39,488 nucleotides of DNA from Rhodobacterales bacterium 56_14_T64 (GTDB taxonomy: Bacteria; Pseudomonadota; Alphaproteobacteria; Rhodobacterales; Rhodobacteraceae). Numbering within the stretch: position 1 is the first letter of the stretch; each line of letters starts with the position of its first letter. The DNA lies in assembly GCA_002162795.1 (NCBI GenBank), contig MAAY01000066.1, positions 93,787 to 133,274 of the forward strand, given 5' to 3'. The notes beneath the pieces are model-generated. The model was not told the DNA's origin. It saw only the letters and a list, made by a program, of their open reading frames with translations, and did not search any database. This document shows positions 33,693 through 39,488 of this stretch, in pieces. Made by a program: the position numbers and the translations under genes.

Positions 33693-33726
33693 GCGAAAAT
33701 ATGGATGTTTTTATATCGGAATTGAT

Positions 33727-34638
33727 ATGCGTTTATCGGACCATCTAAAACTGCGACATCTGGAAGTTTTTGTCGAGGTGGCGCGCAAATCGAGTGTGAC
33801 GCAGGCCGCTGAGGCGCTGGGCATGACCCAGCCTGCCGTAACACGGGCGTTGCGCGAGCTGGAATTGCTCTGCGGCAAGCCGCTGGTCGAGAAACATGGC
33901 CGCGGGATTCGCCTGTCAGCCTACGGCGAGATGTTTCGTGATCCTGCCGGGCGCAGTCTGGCGCTGGCCCGTGATGGCGTGGCGATGCTGCAGGGCCTGG
34001 ACGAGGCCGAAGGGCCAAAAGTGGCGATTGGCGCTTTGCCGACGGTCTCTGCAACGGTGGTGCCGGACACGCTGGCGCGGCTGCGGGAAGAGGGCAGCCA
34101 CAGCCGGTTTTCAGTCATGAGCGGTGACAACCAATTCCTGCTGGACCAACTTAGGCGCGGCCAGTTGGACGTGGTGGTCGGACGCCTGCCTGCACCAGAA
34201 AACATGGTGGGGGTGGATTTTGATCCGCTGTTCCGCGAACGAGTGGTGGCGGTCGTGTCCACAAGTCACCCACTGGCGCAGCTCAGCCTACTGCCGGACA
34301 CTGCGTTTCAGGACTACCCGGTGTTGATGCCAAACGAGGGCTCGATCATTCGCCCCTATGTTGACCGGATGTTTCTGGAGGAGGGTATCGTGCCGCCTCG
34401 GTTCCCTATCGAAACCGTGTCATCAACCTTTGGCCGGCGTTTTGCGCTGGCACATCAAGCGATCTGGATCATCAGCCAGGGCGTGGTGCAGGCCGATTTA
34501 GAAGCGGGGTTACTGCAGCACCTGCCAATCAATACCGGCAGCACTCTGGGCCCGGTCGGCCTGTGTATTCGCTGCGAGCATCAACTGTCGCCAGCTGCCC
34601 AAAGGTTCTGCGATACCCTGCGCGAGATTTGTGGCTGA
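33727..34638 (+). CDS. pcaQ: LysR-family regulator, PcaQ-like
   Basis: Transcription factor (303 residues) with an N-terminal HTH (about 18-47; SVTQAAEALGMTQPAVTRAL) and a substrate-binding domain from about 90. The opening MRLSDHLKLRHLEVFVEVAR and the position divergent from pcaC match PcaQ, which activates pca genes in response to pathway intermediates. Start ATG 33727 is preferred over 33679 because the upstream extension is atypical and would lie over the -10. The 88-base gap to pcaC holds both promoters. The identity as PcaQ rests mainly on context. Confidence 0.88.
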   Translation: MRLSDHLKLRHLEVFVEVARKSSVTQAAEALGMTQPAVTRALRELELLCGKPLVEKHGRGIRLSAYGEMFRDPAGRSLALARDGVAMLQGLDEAEGPKVAIGALPTVSATVVPDTLARLREEGSHSRFSVMSGDNQFLLDQLRRGQLDVVVGRLPAPENMVGVDFDPLFRERVVAVVSTSHPLAQLSLLPDTAFQDYPVLMPNEGSIIRPYVDRMFLEEGIVPPRFPIETVSSTFGRRFALAHQAIWIISQGVVQADLEAGLLQHLPINTGSTLGPVGLCIRCEHQLSPAAQRFCDTLREICG

Positions 34639-34722
34639 AGTGGCAATTGCCGCGAGTCAATATCGCCTCGTTGTTAGCGCAGAGGATGCGGTCTTGAGGA
34701 AACTGGTGCTTGGCTGTTTTCA

Positions 34723-34751
34723 TTGACAGGTGAAAAACAGACCCGCTAGTC
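34723..34751 (+). promoter_or_regulatory. Probable promoter of the liv operon
   Basis: A perfect TTGACA (34723-34728) is followed after 17 bases by CTAGTC (or TAGTCT after 18). It lies about 120 bases upstream of the first permease gene. The -35 is strong and the -10 weak, which suggests activated expression. Confidence 0.5.
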
Positions 34752-34767
34752 TGATTGCAACACCTCC

Positions 34768-34799
34768 GGATCCGGTTCTTGTGGAGGAGAACCAGATCC
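34768..34799 (+). other. Stem-loop in the liv leader
   Basis: GGATC-C-GGTTCT pairs with AGAACC-A-GATCC (11 pairs with one mismatch, 8-base loop). It lies in the leader or could end pcaQ transcription; no T-run follows. Confidence 0.45.
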
Positions 34800-34866
34800 C
34801 AAGAAAGGTGCGATCATCCGGCAATGACTGGAGAAATCACTGCTCGCAGGAGCGGGGGAGGACAAT

Positions 34867-35742
34867 TTGGAATTTTTGCAGCTGCTGGTAAGCGGGCTTG
34901 CGAATGGCTGTGTCTACGGTCTGATCGCGCTTGGTTTTGTTCTGATTTACAAGGCGACCGAGGCGGTGAATTTCGCGCAAGGCGATTTCATGATGCTGGG
35001 GGCCTTTGTCACTCTGGGTCTGACCAATGCCGAACATATGCATCTGCCGTTCTGGCTGGCGGCTCCGCTGGCGATCATGATCATGGCGGTGCTGGGCTAT
35101 CTGCTGGATTTCTTTGTGCTGCGCCATCTGTTTGGCCAAAGCCAGACCGCCGTGGTGATCCTGACCATCGCGCTGGGCTTTGTGATCCGGTTTGTCGCCG
35201 GGGTGATCTGGGGCCACGAGCCGCAGACGTTGGAAAGCCCGCTGGCCATTGGCGATATTCATCTGGGCAGCGTGGTGCTGGGCATGGCTGATGTGGCGGT
35301 GATTGTGGTGACGGTGCTGATGACGCTGTTCCTGTACCAGTTTTTTCAGCGCACCAAATTGGGGTTGGCGATGCAGGCGGCCAGTCAGAACCAGATGGCG
35401 GCCTATTACATGGGCATCCCAGTGAAACGGGTGCAGGGGCTGATCTGGGGATTGTCCGGAGCGACGGCGGCTGTTGCTGGTATTCTGTTTGCCTCGAAGG
35501 GCGCAATAGACCCTAATGCAGGGCTTTTGGGCATCAAGGCCTTTGCGGCAGCGGTAATCGGCGGCTTTGGCTCGTTGCCCGGTGCACTGGCCGGAGGGTT
35601 GATCATCGGGGTGATCGAACCCTTTGCCTCGCGCTATTTTCCCGCCGGGTATTCGCAGATTGCCCCTTATGCCCTGTTGCTGATTGTCCTTGTGGTGCGG
35701 CCACACGGGCTGTTCAGCCAGGTGCGGATCAAGAAGGTCTGA
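34867..35742 (+). CDS. livH: Branched-chain-type ABC transporter permease
   Basis: Inner-membrane permease (291 residues) of the LivH type. GLANGCVYGLIALGFVLIYK near the N-terminus and NFAQGDFMMLG are hallmarks, with about eight hydrophobic segments and the late ATP-facing loop near QNQMAAYYMGIPVKRVQGL. The start is TTG at 34867 with GGAGG about 8 bases upstream. First of four transporter genes here; the binding protein gene is not seen. Substrate could be an aromatic or aliphatic acid and need not be amino acids. Confidence 0.93.
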   Translation: MEFLQLLVSGLANGCVYGLIALGFVLIYKATEAVNFAQGDFMMLGAFVTLGLTNAEHMHLPFWLAAPLAIMIMAVLGYLLDFFVLRHLFGQSQTAVVILTIALGFVIRFVAGVIWGHEPQTLESPLAIGDIHLGSVVLGMADVAVIVVTVLMTLFLYQFFQRTKLGLAMQAASQNQMAAYYMGIPVKRVQGLIWGLSGATAAVAGILFASKGAIDPNAGLLGIKAFAAAVIGGFGSLPGALAGGLIIGVIEPFASRYFPAGYSQIAPYALLLIVLVVRPHGLFSQVRIKKV

Positions 35743-35745
35743 TAG

Positions 35746-36831
35746 ATGCGCATCTTATTCAAAACCTCGTACACCGATGACATCCGCCTATTCCCGGATC
35801 GCTGGACGCTGGCGGTTTATGGGGCGCTGATGGCGCTGGCCTTTGCGCTGCCGTGGCTGATCGATGAGTTCTATATTGGCGAAGTCACCAATGTGCTGAT
35901 CTGGGCCATCGCGGGACTGGGGCTGATGTTGCTGACCGGCCAAACCGGGCAGGTCAGTCTGGGCCACGCGGCGTTTCTGGCGATTGGCTGTTACACCAAC
36001 ACCATCCTGATCGAGATCGGGTTGCCGTTCATTGTGGCCTTTCCGCTGGCCGGGGTGATTACCGGTGTCGTTGGCACGATCATCGCCATTCCAGCGTTGC
36101 GGCTGCATGGGATTTATCTGGCAATTGCAACCATTGCGCTGTCCATTTTGGCCGATGATATCATCGTGCTGCTGGACCCGTGGACAGGCGGAGTGTCAGG
36201 GAAATTTCCGGACATGATCACCATATTCGGGCTGGAGATTGAACGTTGGACGATGCCGGTCCGGTTTTACTATCTGGTGCTGGCGGTCACCGTGATCTGC
36301 ACCCTGTTCTATCGCAATCTGCTGCGCTCGCCATTAGGCCGAGCCTTTGCCGCGATACGTGACAGCGAGGTTTCAGCCACCGCGATGGGGGTGCATATCC
36401 TGCGCACCAAATGCAAGGCTTTCGGGCTGAGCTGCATGATCACTGGCTGGGCCGGAGCCTTGATGGGCTACTACGCCGGGGCGTTCAACAACGAGACGTT
36501 TTCGCTGGTGATATCAATCACTCTGCTGATGATGATTGTGATTGGCGGGCTGGGATCAATCCACGGGGCGTTCTTTGGCGCGGTTGTGGTGGCCTTTCTG
36601 CCGCAGGCGCTGTCGATCCTGAAAGGCGCGACTATTGGCGGCAGTGTGGCCATTCCGGGGCTGGAGACTGGCGTGTTTGGGATGATCCTGATCCTGTTCA
36701 TCCTGTTCGAACCGATGGGCCTATATGGTCGCTGGCTAAAAATCCGCACCTGGTTCGAACTGTTCCCCTTTGCCCGCAAGGACATGTTCCGCCGTCAAAA
36801 AAGCTATCTGAAAACGGAGCGTCTGCGATGA
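35746..36831 (+). CDS. livM: Branched-chain-type ABC transporter permease
   Basis: Second permease (361 residues), LivM type: GLGLMLLTGQTGQVSLGHAA is the family motif, followed by RLHGIYLAIATIALS and GRAFAAIRDSEVSATAMGV. It has the late GGLGSIHGAFFGA element and starts 3 bases after livH. The stop overlaps the livG start by 4 bases. Works with LivH in the inner membrane. Confidence 0.94.
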   Translation: MRILFKTSYTDDIRLFPDRWTLAVYGALMALAFALPWLIDEFYIGEVTNVLIWAIAGLGLMLLTGQTGQVSLGHAAFLAIGCYTNTILIEIGLPFIVAFPLAGVITGVVGTIIAIPALRLHGIYLAIATIALSILADDIIVLLDPWTGGVSGKFPDMITIFGLEIERWTMPVRFYYLVLAVTVICTLFYRNLLRSPLGRAFAAIRDSEVSATAMGVHILRTKCKAFGLSCMITGWAGALMGYYAGAFNNETFSLVISITLLMMIVIGGLGSIHGAFFGAVVVAFLPQALSILKGATIGGSVAIPGLETGVFGMILILFILFEPMGLYGRWLKIRTWFELFPFARKDMFRRQKSYLKTERLR

Positions 36832-37595
36832 GCCTGCTGGAGATCAAGGATGCGACGCTGAAGTTTGGCGGGGTGGTGGCGGTGAACAAGCTGAGCCTGT
36901 CGGTTGAGGAGGGCGAGGTCTACGCCATCGTGGGGCCCAATGGGGCGGGGAAATCAACTGTGTTCAACATGATCTCGCGGTTCTATCAGCCGCATGCCGG
37001 GACATTCACCTTTGATGGTCAGAACCTGCTGGAACGGGCGGCGGATCAAGTGGCGGATCTAGGGATCGCGCGGACGTTCCAGAATATCGAGCTGTTCGAC
37101 CATGCCACCGTGCTGCAGAACCTGCTGGTGGGGCGGCACCGACACCGTAAGACGTCGTTGGTCGAAGAGCTGTTCTTTGCCCCTCGGGTGCGACGCGAAG
37201 AGATCGCCCATCGAGAGGCGGTGGAAGAGGTGATCGATTTTCTGGATCTGCAGCCTTACCGTGACAAGATGATTGCCGGGTTGCCTTACGGCGTGCGCAA
37301 GGTGGTTGAGTTGGGACGGGCGCTGGCCTCGGGGCCGCGACTGTTGCTGCTGGATGAACCCGCGTCAGGCCTGTCGGTTGAGGAAACCCAGGACATGCGC
37401 TGGTGGATCGATGACATCCGCAAACAAATGGGCATCACCGTGTTGATGGTGGAACATGACATGGGGCTGGTGTCGTCGGTCTGTGACCGGGTGCTGGCGC
37501 TGGCGGATGGCGCCAAGCTGGCCGAGGGCACCCCGGCGGAGGTGCAGGCACACCCGGCAGTGATCGAGGCCTATCTGGGCGCGGGGGCGGTGTAA
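36828..37595 (+). CDS. livG: Branched-chain-type ABC transporter ATPase
   Basis: Cytosolic ATPase (255 residues). Walker A GPNGAGKS (36-43) and Walker B LLLLDEP (172-178) are intact, but the signature region reads LPYGVRK (152-158) where LSxGQ is usual; this form is common in LivG proteins. The start is ATG 36828 overlapping the livM stop (ATGA); a longer frame from 36411 lies inside livM and is rejected. The last residues YLGAGAV are typical. Confidence 0.94.
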   Translation: MSLLEIKDATLKFGGVVAVNKLSLSVEEGEVYAIVGPNGAGKSTVFNMISRFYQPHAGTFTFDGQNLLERAADQVADLGIARTFQNIELFDHATVLQNLLVGRHRHRKTSLVEELFFAPRVRREEIAHREAVEEVIDFLDLQPYRDKMIAGLPYGVRKVVELGRALASGPRLLLLDEPASGLSVEETQDMRWWIDDIRKQMGITVLMVEHDMGLVSSVCDRVLALADGAKLAEGTPAEVQAHPAVIEAYLGAGAV

Positions 37596-38368
37596 TGGGA
37601 GAACCGCTGCTGGATATTCGAAACCTTGAGAGCTTTTACGGGCCAATTATGGCCATTCGCGGCGTGTCGCTGAAAGTTGAGAAGGGCCAGATTGTCACCG
37701 TTCTTGGGGCCAATGGGGCTGGAAAATCGACCCTATTAAGAACCATTTCGGGTATTATGGACCCGGAAAAAGGCCAGGTGCTGTTCAATGGCCGAGAGAT
37801 CCAAGGGCAGGAGCCGCATAAGATTGTGCAGCAGGGTATCGTGCATGTCCCCGAAGGGCGCGAGGTGTTTCCACTGCTGACGGTGGACGAGAACCTGACC
37901 CTTGGCGCCTATACTCGCAGTGACAAGGTTGGGGTGCAGCGTGACCGCGAGATGGTGTTTGAGTATTTCCCGATCCTGGCTGAACGGCGTGGGCAAGAGG
38001 CCGGTACGCTCTCGGGTGGTCAGCAGCAGATGCTGGCGATTGGTCGGGGCCTGATGCTGCGGCCGGAGTTGATGCTGCTAGACGAGCCCTCGCTGGGGTT
38101 GTCGCCGCTACTGGTGCAAGAGATTTTTGCCATCCTGCGGCGGCTGAACACGCAAGAACATGTGACGATGATGCTGGTCGAACAGAATGCTCACATCGCA
38201 CTGGACTTGGCGGATATTGGCTATGTGATGGAAATTGGCCGTATTGTGATGGATGGCAGTGCCGAGCGACTGATGCAGAGCGAGGATATCAAGTCGTTTT
38301 ACCTGGGCCATCAGGAAACTAGCCAACGCGGCGAGAGACGCTGGAAACGCAAGAAGACCTGGCGATAG
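37595..38368 (+). CDS. livF: Branched-chain-type ABC transporter ATPase
   Basis: Second ATPase (257 residues) with Walker A GANGAGKS (38-45), signature LSGGQQQ (139-145) and Walker B LLDEP (161-165). The start overlaps the livG stop by one base (TAATG). The C-terminus carries an extra basic tail (RGERRWKRKKTWR) not found in amino-acid LivF; I recall such tails in LivF copies beside acyl-CoA synthetase genes, which fits the next gene here. Confidence 0.94.
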   Translation: MGEPLLDIRNLESFYGPIMAIRGVSLKVEKGQIVTVLGANGAGKSTLLRTISGIMDPEKGQVLFNGREIQGQEPHKIVQQGIVHVPEGREVFPLLTVDENLTLGAYTRSDKVGVQRDREMVFEYFPILAERRGQEAGTLSGGQQQMLAIGRGLMLRPELMLLDEPSLGLSPLLVQEIFAILRRLNTQEHVTMMLVEQNAHIALDLADIGYVMEIGRIVMDGSAERLMQSEDIKSFYLGHQETSQRGERRWKRKKTWR

Positions 38369-38379
38369 GAGGCGGGGTG

Positions 38380-39488
38380 ATGAACATGCAAATGGTTGAA
38401 CATCCGCAGGTCACGCTGAACGGTGCGTCCTATAATTCTACCCCCGGTCTGCGCCCTGTGCGGGTGGACGGCTGCGACACCATCGTCAAACTATTTGCCC
38501 TGCGCTGTGCCGAACTGGGCGGGCGGACTGCACACCGGGAAAAGGACATGGGCATCTGGAAGGCCTATTCCTGGAGTAATTACTGGGCCCAAGCCAAATG
38601 GCTGGGTCTGGGCCTGCGCGCGCTTGGACTGCAGCGCGACGAGGTGGTCTCGATCCTGAGCGAGGACCGCAAAGAATGGCTCTATGCGGATATGGGAATA
38701 CAGGGCGTCGGTGGCATTGCCGCTGGTGTCTACACTACCGATTCAGCGTCGCAGCTGGCCTATATACTGAACGACAGCAACAGCCGGTTTCTGATTGTCG
38801 AAGATGACGAGCAGCTGGATAAATATCTGGAAATTCAGGATCAGGTGCCCGAGCTGGAAAAGGTGGTGATCCTTGAGCGCGAAGGGCTGCATGATCTGGA
38901 CCATGATCGCTGCCTGTTTCTGGATGACCTTTATGCGCTGGGTCGCAAATATGAGGCCGACAATCCGGATCGCTTTGAAGATGAAATTCTAAAGTCTCAA
39001 GCCGGTGAAACCGCGTTGCTGGTCTATACTTCGGGCACTACCGGCAGGCCCAAAGGGGCGATGCTGGCGCATGAAAACATCCTTGGCACTATGGAATCCG
39101 GTGCCCGCGCCTTGGCCACGATGCCGAGCGACGAACAGCTGTGTTTCTTGCCGCTGTGCCATATTCTGGAGCGCAATGTTTCGGTCTATCTGCCACTGGC
39201 GGCGGGCAGCATCGTGAACTTTGCCGAAAGCCCGGAAACCGTGTTTGACAATATGCGAGAGGTGTCACCTTCGACATTCTTTGCGGTGCCGCGGGTCTGG
39301 GAGAAAATCTATTCCCAGGTTTTGGTAATGGCGCAAGAGGCCACTCCGCTGGGGCGCTGGGCGTTTACCTGCGCGATCAGGGCCGGTACAGCGCGGGCCA
39401 CATACCTGATGCAGAACCAGCCCGTACCGGGTCTTGTCGCGGCCCGTTACGCGCTGTGGGATTTTGCGGTGCTGCGCAATCTGCGGCG
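38380..39488 (+). CDS. AMP-dependent acyl-CoA synthetase (partial)
   Basis: The right edge cuts this gene after 369 codons. It activates a carboxylic acid with ATP and CoA. The P-loop is YTSGTTGRPKG (216-226), and LCFLPLCHILERNVSVY and STFFAVPRVWEKIY follow as in long-chain-type (FadD15-like) synthetases. ATG 38380 has AGGAGG 7 bases upstream and follows livF by 11 bases, so it is cotranscribed with the transporter. Pairing of importer with ligase suggests uptake of an organic acid and capture as CoA ester. The C-terminal lid domain is missing from the window. Confidence 0.92.
   Translation, partial: MNMQMVEHPQVTLNGASYNSTPGLRPVRVDGCDTIVKLFALRCAELGGRTAHREKDMGIWKAYSWSNYWAQAKWLGLGLRALGLQRDEVVSILSEDRKEWLYADMGIQGVGGIAAGVYTTDSASQLAYILNDSNSRFLIVEDDEQLDKYLEIQDQVPELEKVVILEREGLHDLDHDRCLFLDDLYALGRKYEADNPDRFEDEILKSQAGETALLVYTSGTTGRPKGAMLAHENILGTMESGARALATMPSDEQLCFLPLCHILERNVSVYLPLAAGSIVNFAESPETVFDNMREVSPSTFFAVPRVWEKIYSQVLVMAQEATPLGRWAFTCAIRAGTARATYLMQNQPVPGLVAARYALWDFAVLRNLR

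Noticed and set aside
36411-36827. Longer livG frame starting inside livM
   Set aside because: The extra 139 residues have no domain and ATGA overlap at 36828 fits the family start.

Overview
The window reads as chromosome from a GC-rich marine alphaproteobacterium of the Roseobacter group (Rhodobacterales). This is inferred from the gene content (protocatechuate pca genes with a PcaQ-type regulator and a DUF849 enzyme, class III formaldehyde dehydrogenase, PrkA-YeaH-SpoVR, several ABC uptake operons) and from family resemblance of the proteins; no search was run. I see no tRNA, rRNA, CRISPR, phage or intact insertion sequence. Genes are densely packed, often with 1-4 base stop/start overlaps.

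Layout. 1-2199 (minus): a SAM methyltransferase followed by a class III adenylate/guanylate cyclase fused to a TolB-like/TPR region, cut by the left edge. 2200-2753: gene-free, ending in an AT-rich stretch. 2754-3467 (plus): a secreted trypsin-like protease. 3549-10656 (minus): a complete type I secretion operon in the order Ig-repeat adhesin, TolC-type outer membrane lipoprotein, ABC exporter with a degenerate C39 domain, HlyD-type adaptor. 10657-11389: a 733-base intergenic stretch with inverted and direct repeats. 11390-16178 (plus): the prkA-yeaH-spoVR stress operon.

16241-17749 (minus): a CsoR/RcnR-type metal sensor with an MFS transporter; a C6-G7 palindrome exactly fills the promoter spacer of this apparently leaderless operon. 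18138-24722 (plus): a dipeptide ABC uptake operon (dppA-M24 peptidase-dppBCDF), with a convergent GntR/FCD regulator (minus) at its far end and a GntR-like operator on the dppA promoter. 25552-26411 (minus): ArsR regulator plus SRPBCC protein. 26531-27646 (minus): glutathione-dependent formaldehyde dehydrogenase. 28024-30937 (plus): copA-cueR copper export behind a CueR-type promoter.

31042-33638 (minus): pcaC-pcaH-pcaG and a beta-keto acid cleavage enzyme (BKACE/DUF849), divergent from a PcaQ-like LysR gene (33727-34638, plus). The pathway segment opens protocatechuate and decarboxylates the lactone; the BKACE enzyme is placed where it could cleave beta-ketoadipate directly. pcaB and pcaD are not here. 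34867 to the right edge (plus): livHMGF permease/ATPase genes followed by an acyl-CoA synthetase cut by the window, suggesting uptake and CoA activation of an organic acid.

The most interesting points are the pca-BKACE arrangement, the two promoters where an operator sits on a leaderless start (CsoR-like and ArsR), the GntR operator for the dipeptide operon, the adhesin secretion operon that lacks RTX repeats and LapD/LapG partners, and the structured region upstream of prkA.
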